This document shows positions 12,301 through 27,300 of a DNA stretch of 64,000 bases, piece by piece (within the stretch, counting starts at the first letter, position 1; every line of letters begins with the position of its first letter). A program made the position numbers and the translations under genes. The notes below the pieces were generated by a model. That model was not told the origin of the DNA and made no database searches. It saw only the letters and a program-made list of their open reading frames with translations. The stretch is taken from contig OZ020589.1 in NCBI GenBank assembly GCA_963971535.1, positions 95,228,324 to 95,292,323 on the forward strand, in the 5' to 3' direction. The DNA comes from Notolepis coatsorum (Eukaryota > Chordata > Actinopteri > Aulopiformes > Paralepididae).

Positions 12301-15300
12301 AGCCTCCTCGGAACCGATATCAAACTGTACTCTAAGGTATTAGCCATCAGATTACAAAAGCATATGACGTATTTAGTTCATCCGGACCAAACTGGCTTCA
12401 TAAGAGGCCGCCTGATCACTGATAACATAAGACGAATACTGCACGTACTAGATGCCGACAAGGACGACACCATACCTAAGGCGATGCTGTCCCTGGATGC
12501 TATGAAAGCCTTTGACGGGCTGGAATGGTCGTATCTATGGGCAGTATTAGAAAGGATGGGGTTAGGAAAAGGATTCATTGATATGATTAAAGTATTATAC
12601 AAAGACCCATCGGCCATGATTACAACAGGTACAATCATCTCCAAACTCTTTCCGGTATCACGCTCAGCCAGACAGGGTTGCCCTCTTAGTCCCGGACTAT
12701 TCGATCTATCATTAGAGCCTTTAGCACAATATATAAGACAATCCCAATCCATAGAACCAATCGTAATCAAGGGCACACAACATAAAATTAGTTTATATGC
12801 GGACGACGAAATATTGTTCATGCAAAACCCCAACACCACATTGCCTCATCTGCTCAAGTTGATTGAGAACTTTGGTGATTTATCGGGATTTAAGATAAAT
12901 TGGCCGAAGTCGGCTTTCCTTCCACTTAACACCCCTGCAAAAAAAAGATATAACCCTCCCAGGAGAGATACCTATGGTAAAACATTTTAGATGCTTGGGA
13001 GTGGAAATATTCCCCACCATAAGACAAACGGTGAAGCACAATTACACAAAAATCCAAAACAAAATCAAAGACGACCTTGATAGGTGGGCAAAACTTAAAA
13101 ACTCAGTACAGGCATGGATATCAATAGTTAAGATGGATGTACTACCTAGAATCAACTTCTTCAGTTCAATGCTACAGTTACCCCCTCCAGAGGGTTACTG
13201 GAAAAGATTACACTCCTCCACATACAAATTTATTTGGAATAACAAACCACCACGTATAAAAAGATCCACCGCACAGAGAAATAAAGCAGACGGTGGCATG
13301 GCATTTCCAGATTTTTTCCACTATTTTAAGGCGTACACATTAAGACCATTGACAACATGGTTTGATCCACAAGCATTAGTATCCTGGAGAAAATTAGAAG
13401 AAAACATAGTAGCCCCACATAGACTGAAGGACATAGCATACACTAAACTACCAATCAAGCACTGTGAACGGAAATTTGGCCTCATGCGATCCGGATATGG
13501 CGTGAAACACAAAAAAAATATCCTAACCCACATAAATGGCACAATCATACTCCCTTATTCAATAACAAGGCACTCTTAATTGAAACGACCTATAAGATTC
13601 CCTATATGGGAAGAGCAAGGCATACACTCATTAGGGGATGTTTTTAACAAACAGGGTTTTTGTAGTTATGGAGTAATATGCAAAAAATTTAATCTCACCA
13701 AGTCCACATGGCTTTTTTTTACATACAGTTATGGCTATGTTTGAAGTCTCACGGTGTTCCATTAGACATACCAATTGAACACCACAGATACCACAAATTC
13801 TTCTATGAAAGAGAGTCATCGAGAGGTTTTGTTTCAGATTTTTATCATCAATTACTAACGTCCTCGTATGAAACCCTCCAACTAGACTCTGCCTGGAGGA
13901 GGGATATACCAGACCTGGAAAGTGACTTTGATTGGCAAGGAGCCTGGGCAAATGTCCGACTTACATCAAGGAACCCGGACCATCAACAAATCAATCTTAA
14001 CTATATTCACAGGACATACTTGACTCCTATAAGACTGAACAGAATGGGTCTTAAACAAGACTCCAAATGCTCCCAATGTACAAATGGGGAAGAAGGGACA
14101 TTTATGCACATGTATTGGGACTGCCCACCAGTTAAGACATTCTGGAAAGATGTGACCCAACAATTATCAAAACTCGTATCTTGGAATATACCTGTACACC
14201 CCTCTGTATTACTATTGAATGATGTTTTTGAGTTTGCAGTAAATCCACAGCTAAAGAGATTGGTTTTATCGGGTATCACAGTAGCCAAAAAGCTGATCGC
14301 ATCACGCTGGTTTCAACCGGAAAAAATGTGCCGGAAAGTTTGGTTTCTTACATATCTCGATGTGATTTATCAAGAAATATCTACAGCAAGAATTCTGGGT
14401 CTCAATGAATCCAAAATGTCAATGTGGTTAGAAGTGGTGGAGAGAATAAAAGCTAGCTTATAATGGTAGTGTCTGGTTAGGAGCGAGGGATAGTGGAGGT
14501 ACTATCCAAGGAGGGGTCCGGGAGGGGGGGGTTCGAGCTGGAGCATATGTGTGTAGGTTTTTAGACAGGTATTAGGGGTATATCCTATATAAGACAATTA
14601 ACTAAAATGTGATTTCATTGGATGTGCACTGACAACTAATGCTTGTATATCTTATCGTGTGTTGTCATGTTTGTTTATGCGTTTGTTTAAAAAATAATAC
14701 AAAAATACAAAAAAAAAAAAAAATTCATATAACTCGATATCGATAATTATCGTCGATATAATGTCTGTCAAGTTTAATTAACTTCTTATGCCTGGCGCCG
14801 ATGGACGGGCTATTAATAGACTTGTTTTGCTGCTGCGAATGTCTCGAGTTGATGTCGTCATCAGTCCGCGCACGTTAGCAGTTAGCCAGAGCAAGCGGTG
14901 TATTCCATGTAGGGCTGACCTTCGAATTTTTTTTGGCAATCAAAGCTTCGGGGCCGAGCTTCGATTTTAATTCGAAGCTTCGAATAAAAAATTATTGCTT
15001 TTTTTATCATTTCTTTTTTTTTTTATCTTATGTTGTGGGACTTGTACAGCACTTTGTTGTTTTTAAATGTGCTCTATAAATAAAGTGGATTGTATTAATG
15101 AATTAAGTAGCCCCTATCGTGACTGTGACACAGCCAACACGGCTGTGTGATTTAATTCAAGGTGGATCGCTGTTGTCGTTTGAACAACTTCAGATTTCAT
15201 GGGAACTACCAATCCCCCAAATCAAGAATGTTTAAGATGAATGAAGTAAGATTTTGATTATTTGAAATATGGCCTGTGTAGACTAAACTATGCACAGAAT

Positions 15301-18300
15301 TATGTCAGTCTACAAGGTCCAGCAATGTAGACCTTGTAGACTCCACTACAGACCAATTATCAGTGAATGTTCATGCATTTTTAAGAAGGGCTACTTCCAC
15401 AAAAAAACAAAGAACTCACCAAAACATCTCAGTAGCACCTTATCTAAATGTTCTATTTCATATATGGAGATTCATATTTATTTATGTATTGCATGCATTT
15501 CTACATTTTATTTCCTATTTTGTTTATTCATCCCAGTATCTTTCTTTCTTATGTGTGGAATTCTACAAGGAATTTACATTCACATTTACATTTAGCTGAC
15601 GCTTTTATCCAAAGCGACTTACAAGTTCTGTACGACAGGTCATCAGGAAGGATACAACTCTATCAGCTGAGTAACAATATTCATCAAAGTGTTGCGTGTT
15701 ACAGTGTAGGTTAGTTTATTAGGACAAGTGCATGACAGTAAGGTTAATTAGGGTTAGATTTTTTTTATTTTATTTTTTTTATTTTATTTCAGATAATGGT
15801 TGAAGAAGTGCGTCTTTAGTCGACGGCGAAAGATTGGATGGGATTCGGCTGTCCTAACTGGGGTGGGTAGTTCATTCCACCATTCCACCTCAGGAAAGAC
15901 CATCGGCGGCGGGGTCTGCCTCATCACGAACAATTCCTGGGTTAATCCCGAGGGGGTGCATGTTCTCTCAAACTCGTGTTCCCCGGACATGGAACATCTT
16001 TCCATTCTGTGCCGTCCGTTTCATCTCCCGAGGGAGTTCTCCGCGGTCGTCATGACCGCCGTATATATTCCCCCACACGCGAATACGGGCAAAGCGCTGG
16101 GAGAACTACACGATCATCTCAACAAACACCAGATCAAACATCCAGATGCAGCGATGGTAGTAGCCGGCGATTTCAACCAGGCCAACCTGAAGAAGGTGAT
16201 GCCGTCCTTTTTTCAGCACATCGCTTGCTCCACCAGAGGGAAAAACACACTCGACCACTGTTATTCCCCGTTCAGAGCCGGATACAAGGCAGTAGCCGCT
16301 CCGCCATTAACGGGGTCCACAAGCTCGAGCGACCACGACTCCATCTTGCTATTTCCGGCATATCAACAGAGATCGCGTGACGCCGTCGTGTCACGTGAGA
16401 CAAAGAAGTGGACCGACGAATCAGAGGCCACGCTCCAGGACGTGCTTGCAGACACGGATTGGGATGTGTTCAAAGGAAGCGCCAGTGACGTCAGCGAGCT
16501 CGCAGACACAGTGGTGTGCTACATTACAACAATAGCCGATGGTATTGTCCCCAGAAAAACGGTGCAGATTTTCCCAAACCAGAAACCGTGGGTGGATAGC
16601 ACTATTAGAGCAGCTCTGAACTCTCGTACCACCGCCTACAACCTGGGTAGAGAGTCAGGAAACATGGAGGAGTATAAGGCTTCAGTCTATACTCTACGCA
16701 AGGCTGTCAAACTTGCTAAGAGGACATATGCTGATAAACTGGAGACACAAATGGCACAAAACGACACAAGAGGATTATGGCAGGGACTGAAGACAATAAC
16801 TGACTATAAAGTCAGCGCCCCCTCAATGGGGAGCGACGACGCCTCCCTCGCGGACAAGCTCAACATCTTCTACGCTCGGTTTGGTGTAGACAGTGGCGCT
16901 GCTGGCTCTCCGGCTAGTGACGTCACTGGCGCGCCGGCTGTTGTGGAGGGGGGGGGGGCAACCGCGGGGGGGCGGGGACGCTCTCTCGTTGTCGGAACAC
17001 AGTGTGAGAAGAGCATTTATGCAGGTGAACACCAGGAAGGCTGCTGGCCCAGATGGCATAACAGGACGCATACTCAAGACCTGTGCCAACCAGCTGGCCC
17101 CTGTGTTCACCGCCATATTTAATCAATCACTGGCGGAGTCAGTGGTCCCTGCCTGCTTCAAGATGTCTACCATCATCCCTGTGCCGAAGAAACCCTCCCC
17201 AACATGTCCAAATGACTACAGACCGGTGGCACTCACCTCTGTGGTCATGAAATGTTTCGAGAGGCTGGTCAAGGACCACATTTGTGCCTCCCTCCCCAGT
17301 GATATGGACCCTATGCAATTTGCATACAGGACAAACAGGTCCACCGACGACGCGGTCTCCCAGGTACTGCACAGCACCCTCTCGCACCTTGACCGTCAGA
17401 AGGGGGGCTATGTGAGACTGTTGTTCATTGACTACAGCTCAGCGTTCAACACCATAGTCCCCACCAGACTGGTGGACAAGCTGATCGAGCTAGGTCTGAG
17501 CTCCGCCCTGAGCGCCTGGGTACTGGACTTTGAGCGAAAGACCCCAGGCGGTCAGGGTGGGGGGTCAGACCTCCAACACCATCACCCTGAGCATCGGGTC
17601 CCCCCAGGGCTGTGTTCTGAGCCCCCTGCTGTACTCACTCTACACACACGACTGTGTGGCCAAGTTCAGCTCCAACTCCATAGTGAAGTTCGCAGATGAC
17701 ACGGTGGTGGTGGGGCTGATCTCGGACAACGACGAGAAGGCCTACCGGGAGGAGGTTGAGGTACTGGAACGCTGGTGCCAGGACAACAGCCTGCTCCTGA
17801 ACATTGGTAAAACCAAGGAGCTGATCGTGGATTATAGGAGAGGACAGCAGGAGACGCACACACCACTGATGATTAACGGGGCTACCGTGGACAGGGTGAG
17901 CAGCTTCAAGTACCTGGGGGTCCACATCTCAGAGGACCTGACATGGTCAACACACAGACACAGTAGTAAAGAAGGCGAAACAGCGTCTCTACCACCTGAG
18001 ACAGTTAAGGAAGTTCAGAGTATCGGGAAAGATACTCCAGTCCTTCTACTCAGGAGCTGTAGAGAGCATCCTGACCGGAAACATCACTGCCTGGTATGGA
18101 AACAGCACGGCACAGGACAAGAAGGCCCTACAGAGAGTGGTGCGCTCAGCCGAGCGTACCACGGGTATTGCACTAGCCCCCCTGCAGGTTCTATACAACA
18201 AGAGGTGCAAATCCAGAGCCTGCAGGATAATGAAAGACCCTCACCACCCCAATAACAGCCTGTTTCAGCTGCTGAGGTCAGGCAGACGCCTGCGAACCCC

Positions 18301-21300
18301 AGCTACTAGGACAGAGCGGCTTAGGCTCAGCTTCTTCCCCCAGGCCATCAGAGCCATGAACAATGAACATTGAGTGCTCAGAACATTGAACTGTCCACAC
18401 ACAAGCACACATGAACACACACACGACACGCACACTGTGCACGCTCACACACGAGCAGCCACTTAACACTTTAACATGAGCGGGCACACACTCATGTCGC
18501 ACACACGCACACTTATGGCCAAAGGAAAGGACACTTTAAATTAGAATAACAGGAACAGTGTATTGCACTACCAAAGCTAACTAGCATGTCCCATATGCTC
18601 TGTAAATAACTATGTACAGATACCGAGATGTCACTCCATGTTACCTGTTACCTGTCACTGCACAATGTTGTTTTCTTCTTTTGATTCTATTATATGTACC
18701 ACTGTATTGCACATCGTTGCGGGCAAGACCACCCGCATTTCATTGTATACCTGTATGCCGTGACAATTAAAACTCTTGACTTGACTTGTGGGGCAAGGAC
18801 TGAGAATAGGCGTGTAGGTGGTGTATATGTGTTTGAGGATGATATCCTTCAAACAGGCAATAGTGATGATATAATTTGGGCAGTGCTGAGCTGGGTTACT
18901 TTCCTCCAGTGTATTTGTCCCGCGGCCCCACCCAATGGCCCTATGCACAGTTGCACACACACACCGAAGTAAAAATAAAATTTTGATTTTTTTTTTTTTA
19001 ACTTCGATTTTCTTTTTTAATGTTCGAAGCTTGTGCCATCGAACGAAGCTTCGAAGCTTCGAAGTATTTAAGACAGCCCTAATTCCATGACAATGTACTA
19101 AATATGACCCTAAAATACTCCGTTCCGCCCCAATACATTGCAACGACGTCCATCGTATACCCCACACTACTCTAACCGTTACCCTCAGAATTCACGCCAC
19201 ACACCCACTCGGCACGTAAATTATAAAATAGCGCCGTGCAAGCTAATTATCCTAGCCAGCCTGTTGTTTCCAAGTGGTGTATTCCATGACAATGTACTAA
19301 ATATGACCCTAAAATACCCCGTTCCGCCCCAATACATTGCAACGACGTCCACTGTATACCCCACACTACTATAAACGTGGCATCAGAATTCACGCCACAC
19401 ACCCACTCGGCACGTAAATTATAAAATAGCGCCGTGCAAGCTAATTATCCTAGCCAGCCTTGTTGACTACTGGAGTCCTACCGCCGGGTCTCCTTCCGGG
19501 TCTCCTTCCGCTGTCGGCCATCTCCTTCACTGATTGGTTGTTAGTGCGTGTGCTCATATCCAAGCTTGGAAAATCGATATATCGAAACTTTGCGACTACG
19601 TTTCGTGTTTATTTCGAGGAAATAATTTATCGCGATAGTTATCGTTATCGTTTTATCGCCCAGCCCCAAGTCAAACCATCAGCTGATCACCGGCACAGGT
19701 ACTCATCCATGTTGGGAGCACTGCATGATGAATTTTCAAGGCGTTTAAGATTTCAAAAAGGTTGAGGATGAAATGCAGCTGGTTTCCTCTCCCTTTACCT
19801 GCAGTGTTGATAGTTGTTCAGCTTGAACTCATTGACCTGCAGTCTGATTCACTACTGAAAGAGCACTTTAGTCAGCATCACTGCTAGAGTTCTACTCTGC
19901 TCTCAAGGAGGAGAACTTTCCAAACATGAGGAGACATGCTCAGAAGATGTTGGTTCTCTTTGGATCCACCTACATATGTGAACAGACACTCAGTCATGAC
20001 GTTTACCAAATCCAGGTACAGATCCTCTCTCACTGATGAACATCTGTCAGCTGTGCTTCGCATCTCCACCTCAGACATTCAACCTGACTTTGATGGACTT
20101 GTTAAAGCTCAAAAGAGACTGGATTTCTCACACTGAATGAAAAAAAAAGAACTGAAGAACACTAAAATGTGGAAATATAACAAGTGAAATGGGACACATG
20201 ATATATATATATTTTTTGCACAGTTCTGAAAACATTAAATGTTTAATATAGGCATGTAAAGTCAAAAAGGCTACAAAACTGGGAGACTTTTCTTTACACA
20301 GTTCAGTCACATGTCTTGTTTATTTTGGCTACAAAGATGTGATGTCTTTAGAAAGTTAAGAAAATCCTTGTTTCAATAGTATATTAAACTCAAAATGCCC
20401 TTCGTTATTAATGTGACTGAAAATTAGTTAAATGTTTCACATTTTGTTTATCATTTTGGAAATTCTATTTGAATAAATGATATTTTTCAAAGCTAACCTC
20501 ACCTTTTAATTGCCAAATAATAAACATACTGTACACTCTTACCAGCGGTCAAAACAATGCCATTTACTGCTTTTTATATAGAAATAAAATGTATATTATG
20601 CATAATTGAGTTCGGAATTTTGGCCCGGCCCTCCAAAATATTTTCAGTTGCTCATTTGGCCCCCTGGGAAAAATAATTGCCCACCCCTGCTCTAGAGGAG
20701 CGCCGGCACCACCAGCAGGACTGTCTTTCAGAGGCTGTAGTGTAGTGGGCTCAGTTTTGATGATGTTAGTCCCCATAATAGCCAATGAGCCTAACTGTAT
20801 TCATGTGTGATGTTAGTCCCCATAGTAGCCAACAGTGTTTTGTCAGCAATTTTTTATTTTAGTTTTAGTCTTAGTCATGTGTCAAATGCTCTTTTTAGTT
20901 TATCATATTTAGTCACCTTTATCTATTTTTCATTTAGTCAAGTTTTAGTCAACTACAGGTCTGAGCATTTTAGTCTTAGTCTTTTTTGTTTAGTCTCGCC
21001 ACTCAGTTACAGCCTCATAAGTTGGCGTGAGATTTTTCTAAACAAAAACAAGCTAAGGTTAGTGCTAGCTGGTTAGATAAGTCTTATGCAAGCTATTTAA
21101 TGTGTTCTATGTTATTATTGATGCTGACGTTATTAGGTGGAGTTGCGCGCCCTCTTGGGGTTTTGACAGGTCCATTGTTGTGGAGTGGAAAGAGCCCAGC
21201 GCTTCACATTTGCTTTCAGTTTAGCTGGTCGTCCGTACTAATACACATTGGCCGTATTAGGGGGTGGGAAACTGATGGGTGGGGATCGGGCGTTGTGGAC

Positions 21301-24300
21301 AGCGACTCCTACACGTCGGTTGGTGCGCCTGCGCAGTAGAATCAGGAAGTGTCGGGGGCAGCGTGAGCCTCCCACGCGTTACTCCTCGCCACTGAGAGAT
21401 CGAGCTGCGCAGGTGAAAAGATGCGACTGCTGTTACCTCAAGTACCGGAGGGGACTTGTGCTATGTATGACTTAGTCCACATTGCAGCCGGCTTGTGGGA
21501 GGCAAGAAACAGCGTCCGTGACAGGGGAGGGTTGAATTGGATGATACGAAATTGGGATGGGAGAAAATATAGAAAATGGGAGAAAAAGTGGATAAAAAAA
21601 AAATAACAAATGGTATGGGACACGTCTACGCACGTGTGATAAATCCCGATGTTTCTGTACGTACAATAATTTTTTTTTTTCAATAAAGTTTCATAAAAAT
21701 CTTGGTCAAACCTTTAGTATTATGGATATTAAACATGGTGGCAGAGTACATGCACCCATGTTACTGTGAACATTTTAATTAAATAAAGAAATTCCCTATC
21801 CATAGTCGCCATTAGAGTTGTTCCGATACCGATACCAGTATCGGAAATGCCGCCGATACTGCCTAAAATGCTGGTATCGGTATCGGCGAGTACGCCGAAA
21901 GGCTAGCCTCTGATACCATATGACGTCATTTATCAACAACACTGCGGTCTGCTGAGTGAGCATTATAAAACAAACGTGTTTTTAATCGACCGGGAATTAA
22001 AGTGTCAATGCTGTTTGTCATTTTAACAGCAGATACTTTCTTAAGTGCTATCGTCCCGAGAGAGGGGTGTTGACGGGGCGCTCTGATGGGTTCGCTTGCT
22101 GGTGTTATTTAGCATTAGCTGAAGCGCTAACCGAAAGCTAGTTTTAGCTTTAACGTTACCTTGGCTAAAGTTGGGGCTATTCATAATCCAGCAATAATGG
22201 CTGCAGACCTGCAAGCAAAGTACAGCAAGTTGGCACAGGAGTATTCCAAGGTAAATCACTTTTTCATCAGTAACGTTACATTGTTTGCTAACGCTAACCT
22301 AGCTCACGCTAATGTGGCTAACTGATCGACCTCTCGCACACAATTAATGACATGTTGCGGACAGCCATATCGGTGACAATGTTTAGCTTTTAGTGCCAAA
22401 TGATAAGAGTCTGAGGCGGAGTCTCAAAAGAGAATGTTGAATATTTATTGTGCATTAAAAATCACAACAGATCCTCTGCTAGGAGCTAACTGGAAGTGCG
22501 CAACGACGTATAACGTCCGTGCGGAATCAATGTCCCAACAACCATTCCGTGGGTGAACTCATTGAGATAGTTGTCAATTAATGATACTAATACTAATCTA
22601 TACAATCACCGGTTGTTGAATAAATACCATTACTTTATAGTTATTACTAAAAAACAGTATATATAAAACAGTAGCTGTATAAATTTTTTTTTTAAGGTTT
22701 TATAATTTTATATAATATATTTTTAATTTTTTTATTTTTGTATGTATGCACTGGTATCGGATCAGTAATCGGTATATACCCAAAGCTTAGGTATCGGAAT
22801 CGGATCGGGAAGGGAAAAAAATGGTATCGGAACATCTCTAGTCGCCATGGGAAAGGATAAAATAAAAAATTTATTTTAATAAATTCCCTACCTACCCATG
22901 GCCTTAACTGACAACCAACAGGAAACAAACAATATATTTTTGTATGCCCTAGGCTGGATGACTCATGCGTTTGCATGAAAAGTCAAGACGTGAGATGGAA
23001 TCAGAAATAATAATCAATGTCATCAGGTATAAAGTGCTGCAACGTTGACAATGAATCAAGAGACAGACCGGCAACATCACCTCCTGGTTTGGGAATAGCA
23101 CTGCACAAGACCGAAGCAGACTACAAAGAGTGACACGTTCAGCCGAACGCACAATTGGAGGGGGGCTCCCCACCCTCCAGAACATTTACAACAAGCGTTG
23201 CAAGGGCAAGGCTAAGAGAATCATTAAAGACTCCAGTCACCCGAACAACTGCCTCTTTGAACTGCTGCGGTCAGGCAAGCGATACCGGAGTCTCAAGGCG
23301 AGCACAGAAAGACTCAGAAGAAGCTTCTATCCCCAGGCCATCAGGCTGCTAAACGAACAATGAACACTACACAACAACAACCACCAAACGCACATAGCAC
23401 ACACATCCACACGCACACACTCACTTTAAACAAACACACTGTAGCACCCACTCCACACACTTTATAGCACACACCCACTTTAAACAAACACACTGTAGCA
23501 CCCACTCCCCACACTTTATATTTATTGATGAAGGATTGCACTACAACTCGTACACCTTACTGTAAATTGTACCTAAATTGTACCTCATCCCATTTCTGCT
23601 TTGCACTATATAGTACTGTACATTAGTACACTGCATAGTATTGTATATTATATGGTAACTCAGAACATTGTACATATGTCTATACCGAACACTGTGACCT
23701 CATTTTCTTCTTCTAAATTACATGCTATACTATGTTATTTGATACTATCTTGTCTAGCACAGTCTCTGGAGCGTAACAGTAAGAAGCATTTTGTATGAAA
23801 GTATTCTGTACTTCTGTATGACAACTATTAAAGAAATTTGAAACTTGAAACTTGGTAGTTAGCTAGGACACCAGGGAAGAGAGACCCCCCACGATGTGAC
23901 ATCTTTGGGGACATGTGGAAAGGTGGAGAAGGGGGGTAGGAAGGGATGGGGGAGGGATGGGGGTAGGAAGGAAAGATGGGTAGAGGGAGATCATCAAAGG
24001 GAGGGGGGAAGGGGCAGGGGGTCTTATCTCCCACACTAGACTGTCACACATAGTTTGAAGACATTTCAACATCTCCGGGGAGATGACAGTGGCTAGGAGC
24101 ATCAGATGACCTAGAGTCTCCTGAATAAAATAGAGCGTGATTGCTTGACAATTCCTTCCACGTAACTTACACTTACAACATTTGGACGAAGAAAAAAATT
24201 ATTAAAAAAAATAGTAGGATCAGAGGGAGATGAATGATTGCTAAGCTATGTTCAGTTTATGCCAATTGATAATGTTGTTTCATTCACGAATTAAAACATT

Positions 24301-27300
24301 TGAAATGGTTTCACATCATACCATTAGTGTCGCAGGCCTATTGGACATTATCTCCACATGCAGGTTTACGCAGGAAACCATCTTCTGTTGAGATGCCCCA
24401 ACAGCAACATCACCTACTACGTCCATCACCGTGATGGGAGTCTCCTCCCCCCCCCCCCCCCCCCTGGTCGGATTGCTGTGGCAAGACGTTTTTTCACATG
24501 GAAGCATTTATTCTTTATTTCAGTGACAGGACGACCCTCGGGTGACACAGTATTAACAGTGCTCCATTCCTCGGCTTAAAGCAGGTCCCTTAATTCCACT
24601 GCTGACGCCGTTAGAAATTATATGCTTTCCTTTTGATCCTCCGAAAGCCGGACTTCAAGCTCTTTTTATGCCATTTTCGTGAATGAGCACTTCTTAACAT
24701 AGGGGGGCAGGACGCGTAGCCTTATATGGTATTATTGGGGCGTTAATTATAAGGATGGGCATTATATTAGTGGTCGATATTGGCTATTTGGCTTGTAAGC
24801 GAGTCGGTCAACAAGCATACAAAAAATATGCTTTGGGACAGTTTTGGGAAAGTGGTGAAACAAATAGTTTGGAGCCCCCAGCCCTGTACTTCTCTCATGC
24901 ACCCTGCTATAGAACATTTGTCTAAAGTTGCTACTCACCTTTAGTCTTTTCTAAATGTTGACACGTTACTCCCATTCTAAATGACAGCAGATCTAATCAA
25001 ATAGTTACTGGTTAGCGTTAAATATATATTGTGTTATAATGCAGTTGAATGAGTCTCTGTCATACTGTACCCTGCTCTCCCTTAAAATACTAGTCACGTT
25101 CTGAAATCTACCTCGTGACCCAATGTATTTTTCCATTTCATTAGAATTCATTCAAATTCATATAAAAATATCTGCATTATATATCGGCCATTGGGCCCTG
25201 CTCTCCAAGTATTGGCATCAGTCCATATCGGTCTACCACTAAGAAATAATGCCACTCAGTGCTGTGCTAACTCACTCTGGATAGATATTTGTCCAACAGA
25301 ATAGTTTTACATTCATAAATTAAATCACAGCCGTAAAGGCTCAGCTGCCGGGTGACGTGGTGGATACGGAGTATACATGTTTGATAAATAAAAACACAGG
25401 CAGGTGCAGATAACGCTCTGTGCGTTTGCATGAAAAGTCAAGACGTGAGATGGAATCAGAAATAATAATCAATGTCATCAGGTATAAAGTGCTGCAACGT
25501 TGACAATGAATCAAGAGACAGATTTAGCAGACATGCAGAATATTAAGAGTTTTTATATTCAAATAAGCGTTACTCTACACACTGTTCTTAGTTCTGAAAC
25601 AGAAAATGTACCTCAGAATATTCATCTGCTCTCTGTCATCCACCCAACCTCTTCCCAATTCACTGTCTATGAAGCAGCTTCAGTACTTTTTACTTAACTG
25701 AAATCATTCCTCATTGACAGTAATCAGTCATTGACACTAACGGTTGGGAGAGAGAGTGCATCAGGGGTTGACACCAAGGTTTCAAAAGCCCTTGCCCATC
25801 GGGTTCTGTACAGGTCATGTTCTACTTGCACAAAGGTCCTGTTCACTTGCCTGAAAAATGTCATTGTCCCAAAATTGTCTGTTATAAACAATAACGTGTA
25901 CAATTTGAATGACCTTTCATTTTAACATTACTTGATGTATGTTGCATCCCTCTGCCTCAAGAGGTCTCTCTCTCTCCCTCTCGGCGAGATACACCCAGGC
26001 TAGGGCTGGGCGATATGGCCGAAAAATAAAATCTCAGATTTTTCTTTTTATCAGATTTACGATTTTAATCAATTTTTTTATCAAACCAAGATGAATTACC
26101 CTATTGGGATTGAAGTGCAAACCTAACTTTCACCAATCTTCACTTAAATTTCTTTTATATATATATATATATATATAAAAGGTTACTCTTGATCAAACAA
26201 AGATGAATGTCCCTATTGGGATTAATAGTGCAATAACTAGCTTTTTCACCAAACTTCACTTAAAACAAATAAAGGTCATCAAACAGGAATGAATTTCCCT
26301 ATTGGGATTAATAAAGTGCAAATCTAACTTTCACCAAACATCACCTTTTGTAAAATAAAAGGTGACTTAAAAAAAGAAATCTTAATTTTTTATTTTTTTT
26401 ATCTATTTTATTTTTTCAAAATCGTCCTAAATCATTCATTCGAATTAATCGATAAAATCGATTAATCGCCCAGCCCTAACCCAGGCCATATGATGGAGGT
26501 TGGTAGAGCCTGGACGTGCTCATAAGATATATCACTAACTAGCTTATGCTAGCTAGCAGATCTTGGGTGATCAACAAATTATGTTTTTTTTTGTTTTTTT
26601 CTCTCCTCTTTTTCCATTTTTTTTCTCCCATCCCACGTTAGTCATTATGCCAATTCCCAACTCCCTTCCTGGTTGTTGCGCACCCCCCCTACTGTTGGTC
26701 CGAGAGGCCGGAGACTATCACATGCTATCCTCCGACACATGCGCAGCCAGCCGGCAGCCAGCCTGGCAGCTCAGATTCTCACTGGGAGAGTGTAACGTGT
26801 GGAAGGTCACACTACCTCCCTCCAGATCCTTCCTTCGCTGAGCAGGCGCCCCGACCGAACTGTAGGAGTATTTTTCTGTTTACAACGCCCAGGACCCACC
26901 CATCAGCTTTCCCACCCTCTAATACTGCCAATTGTATTAGTATGGTCGACCAGCCAAACTGAAAACAATGTGGAGAGCTGGATTCGAACACGCGAACCCA
27001 GCGTCTCCAGCATTGGTGGTGAGTGCCTTGCCCACTGCACCACCTAGCCGCCCAACAAATTATTATCATTTGGTCTACGATCAACCACAGCAATTGCCAA
27101 ACAATATTAATGTTAAACGATACAAATGATCAGAATTGTGACAGGTGGCCATCAGTTAGGGCTGGACGGTATGGTCTAAAATTTATATCACGGTATAATT
27201 TGAAGCGTAGACGGTAACGGTATATATCACGGTATATTCATTTATCTTAAAATATCTATATAAATGCGTCTGAAGGGGTAAAACACTGGTATGGCAGCTA

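Larger units (their letters stand above)
14910..19081. mobile_element. hAT element with nested LINEs
   Basis: Ends TAGGGCTG and CAGCCCTA, flanked by a perfect 8-bp duplication ATTCCATG (14902-14909 and 19082-19089). Subterminal regions are rich in CTTCGAA. The interior has no transposase but holds an L2 fragment (minus) and a LINE (plus). Confidence 0.85.
14730..19672. mobile_element. Possible degenerate outer hAT-like element enclosing a nest
   Basis: Outer sequences rich in CGATA (CGATATCGATAATTATCG at 14736-14753 and TATCGTTATCGTTTTATCGC then CCAGCCCC at 19637-19667) look like subterminal regions of a hAT element. The left terminus is missing where the L1 tail abuts. Inside lies the better-defined hAT at 14910-19081. 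Confidence 0.4.

Noticed and set aside
26980-27053. Possible tRNA gene (A- and B-box motifs)
   Set aside because: Continuous with a SINE body and flanked by its target duplication; no complete cloverleaf.
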